Positions 22,434 to 35,020 of a stretch of 64,000 nucleotides of DNA are shown one piece after another. Below the pieces are notes generated by a model that was not told the origin of the DNA, searched no databases, and saw nothing but the letters and a program-made list of their open reading frames with translations. The first letter of the stretch is position 1. Each line of letters begins with the position of its first letter. Source of the DNA: Hydractinia symbiolongicarpus (Eukaryota; Cnidaria; Hydrozoa; Anthoathecata; Hydractiniidae); NCBI RefSeq assembly GCF_029227915.1, contig NC_079879.1, forward strand, positions 5,394,001-5,458,000, written 5' to 3'. The translations under genes were made by a program, and so were the position numbers.

Positions 22434-23379
22434 GCTAATGATACTTTATTGATTTAAAGTTTTACACTGTAATCCATATTTTTATAAAATTTCTTAATGC
22501 AAAAAAACCTAGATATGTTCTCCTCCAAAAATGTACAATTTTGTAGAATCTTCCACGGCTGAGACTAAAAAACATTATCTAATTGTATTGTAAAATTGCT
22601 TCGTTGTACTGAGTGTATAAACTTGAAAATTTGTATGTGTCCATAATTTTGATGCTGAATATATTGGTCATTTTTGAAAATGATCAGAAAATTTTAAGCA
22701 CATTAACCCAGAAGAGTTTGTGTGTTTTACTTACTTACTTAGTTTGAAGTAAGTAAGTGTGTTTTACCCCATCTAAATGTAAAGTACAGAACAATATCAA
22801 GTGATATTGCATCCATGAGAATAGCTAGGACTCAAATGACACTAGCACCACATATTTGTGACACCCATCTTATCATACATATCTCAATATCTAATGATAA
22901 CATGCTTCATTTTTGAATAGTGCTTTCACAAGACTTTTTGGAACTAGTTTGGTGTAATTGCTGAGGAAGACAACAAATAAAAAATAAGGTCAGTACGGTG
23001 ACTTAATAATTTTGACATCTGTCTAAGTCCTATTCTAATGCTATACCTTTATGCAAAGCTGTTAAAAAAATGTTTTTTAAAAGCTGCTAAGAAGTAAACA
23101 AAACAATCCATCTCTAAAAAAAAGTTCAGTTTATCCAGGATATATTTCAGAAAATTACTGCTGAAATGAATTTTCTGGTCGTGTTATTTAGTCTGTGGTA
23201 GTATCTAACCTTTTATTGATTGCTGTAAATTCCCAGGAAAAACCACAGTATGGAAACAAATGTATTTCAATTAAAATAAGACATGTTTGTAAAGGGATAA
23301 TTGGTGGAAATGGGTGAGAATGCTAGGGCTAGCTAGCAAAACTCTCCTGCTGACACCTGTCCTAAAAAGTATATAACTT

Positions 23380-23665
23380 TTGTTTCCAACAACTTCTCAA
23401 TGTTTGCTTTCTCTCTTTTTTCCAACTTCTCAATGTTTGCTTTCTGTTTTTTACAACTTTTTCTTGTTTCCTTACCTCTTTTTTTACAACTCCTTGTTAC
23501 CTTTCTCTCTTTTTTACAACTGGTCGTTAATTCCTTTTTTCTCTTTTTTTACAACTTTTTTTTGTTTCATTTTTTATCGTTTTCAAATTCTCAGTGCTAC
23601 TTTTTCTTTTTCTTAAATCTTACAACTTTTCGCTGTTTTAATTTCAACTTCTTTATATACACCTG
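23380..23665. repeat. Pyrimidine-rich minisatellite
   Basis: T/C-rich on the + strand, with reiterated CAACTTCTCAATGTTTGCTTTC and TTTTTTACAACTTTT units. The two overlapping Phe/Leu/Ser-rich ORFs across it are artefacts of low complexity. Confidence 0.6.
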
Positions 23666-23674
23666 AACAGCAAG

Positions 23675-23729
23675 TTTTTTAAGCTTCGTAGGGTTATCTT
23701 TCTGTCGATTTAGAACGAAATACTTCAAT
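23675..23729 (+). repeat. 55-bp direct repeat, first copy
   Basis: The segment starting TTTTTTAAGCTTCGTAGGG and ending GAAATACTTCAAT recurs identically at 25068-25122, 1393 bp away and in the same orientation. The sequence between the two has no ORF. Confidence 0.6.
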
Positions 23730-24225
23730 TGCGCCAAGGTGAACCAACGCAAAGAAAAAGTATCGCTAAAGCAATTGGATAGGATTCAAGGTCATGTGTA
23801 TAACATAAAAATACAAAACAATATTATAAATGCCTTGGGAAAGAAAGTGGGTGGGAAAAACTTGTTTAATTTCCAAGGAAATCCTGTCAGCTTATGTCAG
23901 AGGGCAATTTAAAAATCATGAATTAATATGCTAAGAACTAGTAAGAGAGACAAGGGTCAGTGGCTAATTAGGACAATATAAACCCAGTGTGTTATAAGTT
24001 TATACATATGTTAGCTTACTCCACGAGCTAGCAACTCACATAGACATGAATCTCTATTGCCTGGCCCCTTCGTTGTTGGTAACCAGGTCTTACACAAGCA
24101 ATCAAGCCATGCGGTTCTTAACTAATGAGGAGATGAACACCATTGGAGCGCGGATGAAGCAAGTCTGCAAAACTGCACTTACAGGCGGAACAGACACACA
24201 ATTATTTCAAGCACAAGGGTCTTTG

Positions 24226-24227
24226 CA

Positions 24228-24265
<38 letters not shown>
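24226..24265. repeat. (ATA)n microsatellite
   Basis: About twelve ATA units. The ORF at 24046-24273 ends in poly-Ile because it reads through the repeat and is not a gene. Confidence 0.8.
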
Positions 24266-24389
24266 AAACTTAAAAACTTTTTTTGTTTTATATGCTTTAA
24301 GTTTTATTTAGCAACAGCATTTTTGCAATTTAATTGGGTTATTAAAATGCACAGCTTTGTTTTTTAACGGCGCCTGACATATTTATTAC

Positions 24390-24545
24390 TTGTGGTAATT
24401 GTGATCATGATTATGAAACTTCCATGATGGCACATGGGAGATAAAAACAAAATCAAATAGATGCCTAACAAAGATTGATTAAAGGGGACAGATTATATTT
24501 GAGTTATCTTATTTTAAGTTATAAGAGAGGAGATGTAGCTACAGA
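24390..24545. repeat. Dispersed repeat, copy 1
   Basis: Shares AAACTTCCATGATGGCACATG, GATAAAAACAAAA and GATGTAGCTACAGAAA, in the same order, with 41817-41965. It is noncoding and of unknown class. Confidence 0.5.
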
Positions 24546-25067
24546 AACATGCTTATTTTGTTTTTATACTTTCTAGGTGTGCAATCATACGCACGCCAAA
24601 AACAATAATGGCGTGAGCGGAGGTGTATGCGTGCGATTGCATGCCATTCCTGTTCAAGCATAAATATTATACAGTAGCACTTAAATATAACTACACATGT
24701 ATGCAAATTTTACAGCCTTGAGAAGCATCCTCATGTCTGAATAAAGAACCTTTATTTATATTTTGTTTGTGCATAAACTTAATTGTTTTCTATTGTTATC
24801 ATGCTACGTGAACCATAACACTAATATAATGATGACATGTAACATCCAAGCTATGTTTTAAAAGCACTAACGATAATAAAAGCTTTTGACAGTTAAATAG
24901 TTATAACTGCAACAACTGCTTTTGATACTTTTGTTTGCTGTGATTAAAAATAGTAGTTTTAATTGATATATTTTATAACAAAATACATTGATTTTTAAGT
25001 GTTTTCATGTTATTTCTACGACATTTTTTAACCATTGTAGGGTCATTTTTAAAAACTAAATACAGCG

Positions 25068-25122
25068 TTTTTTAAGCTTCGTAGGGTTATCTTTCTGTCG
25101 ATTTAGAACGAAATACTTCAAT
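25068..25122 (+). repeat. 55-bp direct repeat, second copy
   Basis: Identical to 23675-23729. No long-terminal-repeat features (TG...CA ends, primer binding site) are evident. Confidence 0.6.
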
Positions 25123-25551
25123 CTTTAAGCTCTGATGCGAAATATCAGAAGAAAATACTGTGAATTTTAGGCTTCTACAGGATGTTTTCTTGTTATTCTA
25201 AAACGAATTGCAGTAATATTTTAAGCATCGTACGCCTGTTGTTTTATTGTCATCTCAGAACAGAATACGGGGAGTGTAAAGCTTTCTGTGATGTGTTTTT
25301 GGGTTGTTTTTTTCATGTACGACTATCCGCTATAAAACAGTCTAAACTTAGCCTTGTTATATACATTTTATATTTTTTCCTTTGTTAATTCCACAATATT
25401 ATGTTAATTATAAGAATGAGTTTCACAAAGTAAGCTTATTAAAGATTTTTTGCGAGACTCTATAATTTTCGACATGCAAAAAAAGCTCGTGTATTTAACA
25501 ATAGGTTAACAATTACAATGAAAGTTCTAAGTCAATGTTAACATATCCCCG

Positions 25552-25960
<409 letters not shown>

Positions 25961-26344
25961 AGGTTAACAATTACAACAAAAGTTCTGACACTACCAAGAG
26001 CTTGTGCAAAGGTGGTAACTATTGTCAATTTAAAGTTACATTTAAGCATTGCATTTACTGTAGTTCAGGAGTTCATAGCAGAACTAAAATTACCGTTTTC
26101 AAGAATAATTTGAGCGAATTTTGTCGAGTTTTAAAGCCTTCCTTCATCGAAAAGATATATAGGAGTTATTCCAAAGTTTTATAGCGAATATTAATCGGAG
26201 TGTACTATATGATCAGATAAAATAACCAAACTAAAAAACTTCAGAAGATAATGAAGTTATATTCGTTAGTCACATATTTTATATGTAAAAGTTTACTGTC
26301 CCAGATATTAACTTTACTAGTAAAATCATTACTACTATCATTAC

Positions 26345-26651
26345 AAGTCTCTGTAGAATTAAAGATGTTATCCAGATAAGAAGATTGAATTGGCTGGGGC
26401 ACTTGGAAAGAATGGAGGAGGATAATTGGGTAAGAAAGTGTAGAGACTTGATAGTTCCTGGGGCAAAGCCCAGAGGCAGACCGAGAAAGACTTGGCAGGA
26501 GGTTATAAGGACAGACTTGATAGAGAGGAAGTTAAGTTTAGATCTAACACAGTCTAGACCAGATTGGAAGAGGGTCATTAATATACTCCGTCCAACCCAT
26601 GCTAGCATGGAAAACGGACGTTAAGCCGAGAATGATGATGATGATGATGAT
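26345..26651 (+). pseudogene. LINE 3' fragment, second copy
   Basis: Encodes the last 79 codons of the same LINE family as 17572-18344 (NWLGHLERMEEDNWVRKC, KPRGRPRKTW, HASMENGR). It ends in a (GAT)n/(ATG)n tail at 26630-26651. It is 5'-truncated within the post-RT region. Near-identity of the proteins suggests that the two copies come from a recently active lineage. Confidence 0.78.
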
Positions 26652-26682
26652 ACTTAAGGTGTTTGATGGCAACTCATATTTT

Positions 26683-27420
26683 TTTACTGTGCAAAGTTTA
26701 TCATTTCTTGAACATGATAGTTTAGTAGGCGACGTTTCGGGAGATCCTTCTCCCATCATCGAGCAAAGTAAAATGATCGTGCGCATGTATTTATATAATT
26801 GCAGAGGATCGAAATTCATAAAAATTAACCAATCAGAAACGAGCTGATAATTACAGTTAATTACGGTAATTAACATTTTTGGACCTGGATGTAGGTAAGT
26901 ACTTCTTCTGTAGGGCTGGTAACCAAATCTCTGGAAGTTGATACGAGATGCTGTTTATGTGTTTTTTACGTTCTACACTGTTGATGGTTTCTTTAATCTT
27001 CCTGGCCGTTGTTCTGTATTCTCTGTCAATGATTTTCTTCTCATCCCAATTAAACTGATGACTTCTGCTCCTGCTGTGGACCGCAATTTCGTTTTTCTTC
27101 ACATCTCCGTTTCTCACTGCGCGCATATGTTCTTGTACTCGTTGCTTAAACTTTCTTTTTGTTTCGCCTATATACATTGCATTACCATCTTTACACAGGA
27201 TTTCGTAAACAACATTGCTTTGTTCTTTCAGGTTTATTTTGTCTTTTGGTTTAGACAAAGTGCTTCTTAGGGTGTCTTTAGAGGTAAGAATGCCTTTGAT
27301 CTTGTGTTGCCTTAAAACTCGACGAAGGATCTCGCTGGTACCTGGTACGAAGGGTAGGAATGCTAATGCGATAAATTCCTCTGATGTTTCCTTGTCGTCT
27401 CCGTTGCATCTTCTCTTCAT
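26683..27420 (-). pseudogene. Penelope-like element, GIY-YIG endonuclease end
   Basis: The minus-strand frame (187 aa from 27420 to 26857) contains VVYEILCKDGNAMYIGETKR followed by FKQRVQEHMRAVR. This matches the GIY-YIG endonuclease domain that ends Penelope-like retroelement proteins: Y-x-I-x-C, then Y-I-G-E-T, then R-x-x-EH. The RT part is missing upstream, so the copy is 5'-truncated. The noncoding 3' region (26855-26683) contains the hairpin GGGAG-AAGGAT-CTCCC followed by GAAAC. A second fragment in the opposite orientation follows at 27600-28050. Confidence 0.8.
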
Positions 27421-27599
27421 TTTATTTTCTACTTGCGTGATTTATGACTGTATCCATTTGCGATTAATGCATTTCTTACACATCGAATTTCTATTTTCCT
27501 CTCCTGTTTGTCACTGACTACACTGTTGGCACGATTCAGTAATGAAGATATGACACTTTCTTTGCAAGATTTCCTATGGTTTGATTCGAAGTACAACAG

Positions 27600-28050
27600 T
27601 ACAAGAACATATGTGCGCAGTGAGAAACGGAGATGTGAAGAAAAACGTAATTGCGGTCCACAGCAGGAGCAGAAGTCATCAGTTTAATTAGGATGAGAAG
27701 AAAATCATTGACAGAGAATCCAGAACAACGGCCAGGAAGATTAAAGAAACCATCAACAGTGTAGAACGTAACAAACACATAAACAGCATCTCGTATCAAC
27801 TTCCAGAGATTTGGTTACCAGCCCTACAGAAGAAGTAGTTACCTACATCCAGGTCCGAAAATGTTAATTACTGTAATTAACTGTAATTATCAGCTTGTTT
27901 CAGATTGGTTAATTTTTTATGAATTTCGATCCTCTGCAATTATATAAATACATGCGCAAGATCATTTTACTTTGCCCGATGATGGGAGAAGGATCTCCCG
28001 AAACGTTGCCTACTAAACTATCATATTCAAGAAATGATAAACTTTCCACA
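27600..28050 (+). pseudogene. Penelope-like element fragment, inverted second copy
   Basis: This plus-strand segment matches the 3' half of 26683-27420 in inverted orientation. It runs from the region around the endonuclease EH motif (CATATGTGCGCAGTGAGAAA) through the stop and the 3' noncoding part to AAATGATAAACTTTCCACAG. The coding part is broken. The pair forms an inverted repeat with arms of about 450 bp and a spacer of about 470 bp. Confidence 0.75.
27976..28004 (+). ncRNA. Hammerhead-ribozyme-like core in the Penelope-like repeat
   Basis: CCGATGA, T, GGGAG, loop AAGGAT, CTCCC, GAAA (27976-28003). This is the order of a hammerhead core, CUGANGA-stem II-GAAA, with one mismatch in the first box. 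Stem II is a perfect 5-bp stem. The opposite-strand copy at 26735-26762 has the same stem II and GAAA, but TCGATGA. Penelope-like elements are known to carry hammerhead motifs. Here the core is degenerate, so activity is doubtful. Confidence 0.4.
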
Positions 28051-28566
28051 GTAATATGAATACTGAACAGACAAACCGAAATAATATCTTCAATAATCGA
28101 ATTTTTATCAGTTTGGACAAAAAATACAGAAGTGTGGGTAAATAATTGTGACATTATTTCAAATAAATTGCTGATTGATAAAATAATCTTTTCACAAAAA
28201 TAGGTATTTAATCAGATTTAGGCACCCAACCTATTTTTGCACAAACCAAATAGTACATTCATGTTTTTTTAAGGTTTTAATGTTAAAATCAGAAAGCTCT
28301 TTCACTGATTATCCATTACTCCTTGACATTTTCTGGATGTTAACACACTGAAACAATTAAAAGCATAAAACAAAAAACTGGTGCAATGCAGTAGATACAC
28401 TGTCATGACTCATTGATATAAAAATATCAACTGTTTTTTATAATAAATATATGGATGAAAAAATAAAAATGGATTTATCTAAGCTTTGTATGTTAGTCAC
28501 ATTGAACAGCACACGCTTTGTAAGCACACAATTTCTAGATGCCCACAAAAAGTTTAAATTTTTATG

Positions 28567-28889
28567 CAGGGTTCGAATTAGAAAAGTAAAAATGATTCGC
28601 AAAAATTTTGGCGCTCTGTAACAAAGTAAGCCACCATATAGATGTGGCCTGGGAACACCTTGGATCAATTACTATTTTTCTATCGCTGTTCTTCATTCTT
28701 AAGTTCTTAAAATGCAATTTTTAAAAAGCATTTTTATTGCCGCTTGATGTTCTTAAACTTTTAAAATGCGATCTAAAAAAGATTTTCGCTTAAAAATATT
28801 CGAATTACAATTTCATCATTTTCTTCGCAAAGTGATTCGCAAAAATGGCATTTCGATTCGCAAATTGCAAACTGCTAATTCGAACCCTG
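28567..28889. mobile_element. MITE with CAGGGTTCGAATTAG inverted ends (323 bp)
   Basis: CAGGGTTCGAATTAG at 28567 and CTAATTCGAACCCTG ending at 28889 are perfect 15-bp inverted termini. Inside are GATTCGCAAAAAT repeats in both orientations. CAGGG ends are typical of hAT elements, but I see no clean 8-bp duplication. It is noncoding. Confidence 0.7.
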
Positions 28890-29401
28890 GTATGGGAGTG
28901 TGATGATGGTATCACATTCCTAATTTATTTTAATGTTTAAATGTTTGATAATCTGTTGTTTTTTTATTTCAACCTTCTCAAGATTTTAGCATCAACATTA
29001 AGTTTTTTTTAAAAAAAAAATTGTTTTTTTTATTAAAAAACTAAGGTTTGCAAAATAAAAATTGGGAGATCTGCTCTACAAAAGTCGCTGTGGTTTTGCA
29101 GCATATCTGTAAGTTGACTTAGATTTTCTATTACCTAGGTAGGGGGAAATTAAATCGCAATTTTTTTAAATTTTTTTTTGACGCCCTACCAACTTGAAGA
29201 ATTTAAAGAAGTTTATCATAAAATAAACATTTTGACTGGCCCAAACAGAAAAATATCTTTGGCATCTGTTTTCTGTTGGGTTGGGGTAATATGCATGACT
29301 TTTCGTTTCTTTATGGAAATAATGTGCATGAAATGTAATAATCAAATTGTATATTGTGTATTCAGATTTTTTTGTGTTTTTAGTGTATAGATAAAGTGAA
29401 G
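28890..29401. promoter_or_regulatory. Upstream region of DNAJC16
   Basis: AT-rich, with A/T homopolymer runs at 29008-29040. It probably includes the promoter and 5' UTR of the J-protein gene. No specific motif can be assigned, and the ORF at 29178-29390 has no recognisable features. Confidence 0.3.
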
Positions 29402-32400
29402 ATGGATATTGTTATATGTTTTTGTTTACTTCTCTTGTCAAAATCAACTGCTGGTATAAATCCATATGAAACTCTAAATGTAAAACCATCAGATTCACAA
29501 AAGACTATTAAAGCAGCATATAAAAAACTTGCAAAAGAATGGTAATAAGTCATGGACAATCATGTTTTAGCTGTGTTTTAACAGGTTCAGTAATTTTTTT
29601 TTGGTAATTATTCCTACTTATTTAGGCACCCAGACAAAAGTACAGATCCTAATGCCCAAGCTGAGATGGTGAAAATTAATGAGGCTTATGAGGTAGGTTA
29701 GTTTCAGTTACCCAAATGGGTCTAAGTCTGTTTTTTATGGCAAAATAGTATAAAATCTTTTTTTGCAAAATTATTTTTATGAAAGGAATTTTGACCAAAC
29801 ATGTAATTATTTTTTGTGGTATATACATTTAAAAATAGACTGCCCACAAGAAAAGGTATTAATTTTTACCTTAATAACTATAATAATGTGGTATTATTTT
29901 TATTACAAACATAAAACAATCAAGTGATAAAGAAAGAATTTAACTAACAAAAATCAGTTTAGCCACTTAATATTCCATTATAATTGGCTTTTGCTAATTT
30001 AAATTTCTTTGTTAGTGTTAATTCAAAATTAGTTTTCTCTGATATTGAAGAATAACAACAAACTGAGAGGGGGTTAAGTATTTGTAGTATATATACATTT
30101 TCATTATGGTACATCGAAATTTCAAATCAAGTTATATGTTTGTTATACAAGTTTTGAGTTTAAAAGGTGACCTCATTCTTATACCTGCCATGTTAAATGT
30201 GGACATAAACTTTATAGTTAATACACACAAAACTAAAATTCTTGAAATTGTGAAGACTATATTTTATGCAAATACTTAGATGTCAAATACCTACTTATAT
30301 GATACCTTTTGTGATTTTCTAATCCAAGTTTTTGATAACAATAGATTTTGTCCGATTCAGAAAAGAAAGAACAATTTGATCGCTATGGAACTACAGAAAA
30401 AATGTCACAGCAAGCAGCGCATCACCACTTTTATCATGAATTTAGAAAGGGACCAGGTGGATCCTATTCATTTATGTTTGAGGATTTCCCGTTTGGTGCG
30501 GGTTATCATTCTCATGCACAAAGAAAGTCAAACTTGTTGACAAGATACAGCTACCAGAATATTATTTTACCTGATAGCCATCATAAAGTTTTTTTAATAG
30601 CAGTATTTGGAGAGTTTTGTTTTGACTGTAAGTCCTCTATTTAAAATTCTAAATACCTTGATGGTATTAATTTTTTGCAGCTATCATGGATCTTGCAACA
30701 AAATCCACTGTTACTAATTTTGTTCTTAACAAATATTTTTGAAAAACACTCTCTATGAAACATTTGAACGATTGCACTGTTTCCGTTGTTATGATTCCTG
30801 TCTGAATGACTCTGTTTAAAAAATATAACAAATTATTGCCTTTTTGTTGATTTCGTTTTTTGCCTAATTTCGCAAATTTTTAGAGCTTGGTGAAAAGGAA
30901 ACGATAAATAATCCTACAATAATTAGTACCTTTAAGTTTTCAAATCAAATCACACAATTAATATATAATTTTAATGTGATTCTTTTTAAATACAAAAATA
31001 ATATTTTTAATAGGCCTTCGCTTGCAGCCAATGTGGGAAAAGCTAGCTGAAAACATGGACAGTGTTGGTATTGGTGCATATGAGCTAAATTATGATAGAA
31101 ACCCCCATCTGGCTTATGATTTGGGCTCTCAATCATACCCACAATTCTTTGCAGTGGTAAATGGCAGATCTGTCCGTTACAAAGGAGGTGAAATAAGCGA
31201 ACGACTTATTCGTGATTTCATTTCGTCTCTTTTACCACATTCTCTTGTTGATCGGGTATGTTTTTTTCTCTCAAGTTTTAACAGTTTTCGCCTGTTAAAA
31301 ATAAATGTGTAATTTAATGCTATTAAACTATTTTGTATTTAGATTGTAGGGAATGAACGAGAATATTTTGAACAATCTTTCAAAGACAACAAACCTCAGT
31401 GTTTACTGTTTAGTAAACATATCTTTGTACCACTGCTGTTTCAAGTAGTAGCTTTCGAGTATCGATCAAAAGTGAAGTTTGCTTATGTTGATGTAAAAGA
31501 TGAACAAACTAAATATTTTCGTGAGAAGTACAACATTAACAAGTACGATCCAACAGTTGTCATCGTCAAGGAGGAGCCCTCATTACCAATAGCTGTTACC
31601 ACAGTATGATTCCACTTTTTTTGGTGTTAGAGACTGTTTATATGAGACTGAAGTGAAATTCCATACATTCGAAATTGTGACTATTTACATGTAGTGAATG
31701 GAAACCCAAAATGCATTTCACTTTGCCCAAGGCCCAAGATACTAATTAAACAGTTCTAAGAAACACGCCATTAACCGTACTAACCTAACCAGTTTGAGTT
31801 TACTCCAGGTGTTATGTAAACAGCCTTTTAACCAAGGAATAAAGTAACTGTAAATTTGTCATCAATTATTCTTATTTTTTTATTTATTTTTAATAGGGCT
31901 CCGCTTTAAAACGAGGAACTTTGCGGGAACTTGTTACAAAAAATCTCTATTTGTACATGCCAAGATTGTCATCTCAGACATTGTTTAATGAACTTTGTCC
32001 TATGAAAAGTGCATCCAGAAGATGGTATGTTTTGAATCTATTTTAATATATTCTTTACCTGCGATTTTTTTTTATATTTTCTTAATTTTCTTGTAGGCTT
32101 TGCATTGTCATGGTGACCTCTGAAAATGATGACTACAGTAGCCATCTTTGGAAGCTTAGACAAATGGCAAAAGACAAGCAGTTTGAAGAAAAAAGAGTTA
32201 GATTTTTCTACATCTTTAAAAGAAAACAAAACAAATTTTTAAATCAATTTGAAAATAGTGATGTACATTCTGTGCCGTGCTCCGATGGTTCTAACCCTAA
32301 AGATGTAAGTCATAATCGTTGATTATGATGCAACCACTGGTATTTTATACACGTGTAATAAGACTTGCTTGAAGTCGGGATGATGGGAGGAAACTGTGTG

Positions 32401-34890
32401 GAAGTTTCGTATAGTATATTGTTTCTGTTTCTGTTTATAAAATCCCAAACATCTTTTTCTCTAACCTGCTATTACATAGGAATTAAAATACCTCTACAAA
32501 TCTCTGTAAATGCTACCCACATAGATTTAGTAAAAAACCTGAATATTAGAACATATGAAAGCAATCTCACAAAGTTACTTCTATTCACACCTTACTACTT
32601 GATGAAGTATCAATAGTTGTCGCATGCGTCTGTTACAATTGTTATATTTGACACTTTTAGTTATTAATTTTATGGAGAGCGCCAAGAAATAAAGTTTTAT
32701 ATGATTGGTTCGCAAACGGGTGGTGCAAAACAGATGACTCCGTGGCACAGTTAGCAAACTACATTGATGAAAATATTAGTGGCGAATCTGAACTGAAATA
32801 TGAAATTTACAATCAAATTGATTTGATAGATGAACACTGGCATGTGAGTAAATTAATTTTTTTATTTGTTTGTGTTTGATTGCAGAAATATATTTGATAG
32901 TCGGTTCCTCATAAATCATCTCTAGTCAACTAAAACAAGATATATAACATCCAAATTACATCTTGATAATGGTCCCTTTTTATTTTTTAGGGTATGGCAT
33001 GGGATTTCATCAAAAAAGTATATCAAGGTGTTCAACATGTTGTTGATTCAATAGATTCACCAAGTTGGTAAGTAAGCTTTGTATATTCTGTTAAGTAGGT
33101 TCTTCAAAGAGGAAGGAAATTGAAGAAAAAGAAATGGTTTGAATAAGGTGGCGTCGGTAGAAATCTCACGTTATGTATTGCTTAGTATTCATCATGTTTT
33201 CAAAAAAGTATTACTCAACTCGATAAATCTAGTTATATAAAAGTACCTCAAAGGAACAATTTTCTCGGAATTTAATTCGCGGTTGGCATAGGCCAAAGTC
33301 CCGATTTTTGATAAATTTAATTTTGGAAATTTGGTTTTTGCGATTTTTTGTGTATATTTTCCCGCTGTATTTTAGAATGATTAAATGTGTTGATATTATA
33401 GGTACAACGCTTCTTCTATCGGTTTTATCGTGTTGGTTGTGTTTGGTATAATGATCAGTTGTGTAATCCCTATTACAAGGTATAAACGTATTTCATGTGA
33501 ATATCTTACCTGCTTGTGACGTCAAAATACACTTGCAAATATTGGTTCGCTGAGCGACCCTTCCCCCTTGAATAAGCCCTAGCAAAACAAATTTTCTCCC
33601 CTTCCTTGTTGAAGTGCGCAAATTGGAAAGTCAATTTTAACGAAAGAACGAAAATAGCAGTTTTAAATTGTATTTTATTAGAAGTGGAAACTTTGACTTT
33701 AATATCCTTTTTTATTATTGAAATGAAATCCCAATATGTCTGTTTTTATATTGCATAATTGATTGTTTTGAATAAGAGTCCGTCCAAATCTCATGAACAA
33801 GTACCCTTATGCTTAATCGATACATACAGTATTCTAGGTTTGCAAAAAAATAAGCATTTTTCTTTTTGAAAAACAAACTAGTTTATGTGCACGTGTTATT
33901 ATCTTGTGTACTTTTGTTAGTGAATTTATTAGTGATACACCAAGTCCATCACCATCGCAACACAAACGAAATGTTAACAGCAATACCACCATACTTGGTT
34001 TAAAAAAACTAGACTCGACCAATCAGAAAACATTTATCCACAACTCTCCTGCAGGGAAAGTAACAGTGGCTGTTATAGTAGATTCATTAAATATCGATGA
34101 CGTAGCCAGCTCTCCGATTATACAAGCTTTTGCAGATGCAATATATGGTTATACTTCGTAAGTTTTTTGTTTTTTAGTTGTACTTATCCTAAAGATATTT
34201 AAGAGAGTCAAAATCTGTCCTGTTTTCTAAACTCACTTATATTTTGCGCATGATTACTCTTCGAAGTTATTTTGAGCGAAAATACAAATTATTTAAGCTC
34301 TTCCCCACTTTTATTTGCTCAAAAATATATGTTGAAAAAACGTACGCGTAATTTGATCAGGAAATTAGAAAAAGAGAAATCCTAAGTATACATATCCGTG
34401 AATCTGTCTGTCTGTCTTTCTGTCACGCAAAATTGTAGAACCCGTGGATTTTTCACGGGCTAACGACTAGTGTTTTAAATTTCTGTACATTTCCTACCGT
34501 CAACTTTTGTTGTTTTTCAGGAACTCTTGTTATACGTTCACATGGTTATCAATAGCAGAAAATCTTATCTGGTGTACCGAAATCATGAATATCAATAAAT
34601 TTGGTGAGTTTTTACCTGGGACGGTGTTGGCGATAAATGGGTTTCGAAAATATATTTATATATATAAGCCTGACGTTGTTACAACAGACAATCCGCAACT
34701 GTCTGCTAACTTTATCGGATTTGAAAGCAGTGAGGAGGAGGGCGATAGTTATCATCAACTCGAGAGAATAAAAGTTAAAAGGGCAGCGATAAAATTGCGA
34801 AAAGACTTTCCTAGATGGATAGAAAGACTTTACGAAGGTACATTGCCGAATAGAATAAAAATTGACAAATGGCCGATAATGGAGTCTTAA
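29402..34890 (+). CDS. DNAJC16: DnaJ homolog subfamily C member 16 (DNAJC16), 12 exons
   Basis: ER-type membrane J-protein with thioredoxin-like modules. Exons: 29402-29541, 29626-29692, 30345-30627, 31014-31255, 31343-31603, 31897-32024, 32097-32304, 32661-32843, 32991-33067, 33402-33479, 33921-34157, 34521-34890. All have GT-AG junctions. The joined 2274 nt give 757 aa, near the 782 aa of human. Residues 1-18 form a signal peptide. The J domain spans about 20-87 with HPD at 48-50, the motif that stimulates Hsp70 ATPase. A thioredoxin-like domain follows, with CFDC at 161-164. Residues about 533-555 form one transmembrane segment (IGFIVLVVFGIMISCVI). The C-terminal region runs to KWPIMES. 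In mammals the family is linked to autophagosome size regulation; whether that holds here is unknown. Intron 11 carries a mini-Helitron. Confidence 0.94.
34380..34470 (+). mobile_element. Mini-Helitron in DNAJC16 intron 11
   Basis: The 3' end is the hairpin CCCGTGG-A/T loop-CACGGG (34441-34459), then CTAACGACTAG ending at 34470 before a T. A plausible 5' TC follows an A at 34380. The TCTGTCTGTCTGTC stretch matches the copy at 59192-59331. The 5' limit is less certain than the 3' limit. Confidence 0.6.
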
Positions 34891-35014
34891 CATCCGACTG
34901 CCCAAATCTCATTGAAACTTGTGACAAAAATTAAATGACAATTTTGAAATTATTTGTTTTTATTATTATTTATTGTTTTTGATATAAATATACATATAAA
35001 AAGTATTTATGGAA

Positions 35015-35020
35015 AATAAA
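35015..35020 (+). terminator. Poly(A) signal of DNAJC16
   Basis: AATAAA about 125 bp past the DNAJC16 stop codon. The convergent gene's stop is at 35752, which leaves about 700 bp of shared 3' flank with no other feature seen. Confidence 0.55.

Larger units (their letters stand above)
19720..23379. other. Gene-free region with short hairpin repeats
   Basis: No coding region can be supported. Hairpin elements of the CTCGTCCCCAGGG family lie at about 20882-20944, 21251-21320, 21664-21742 and 22359-22433 (listed separately). A diverged copy of the repeat around the LINE occurs at 20330-20490. The small ORFs at 20663-21301 and 21550-22076 overlap these hairpins and look spurious. Confidence 0.45.

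Noticed and set aside
23380-23666. Two overlapping Phe/Leu-rich ORFs as secreted or membrane peptides
   Set aside because: They are translations of a pyrimidine-rich minisatellite; composition alone explains the hydrophobicity.
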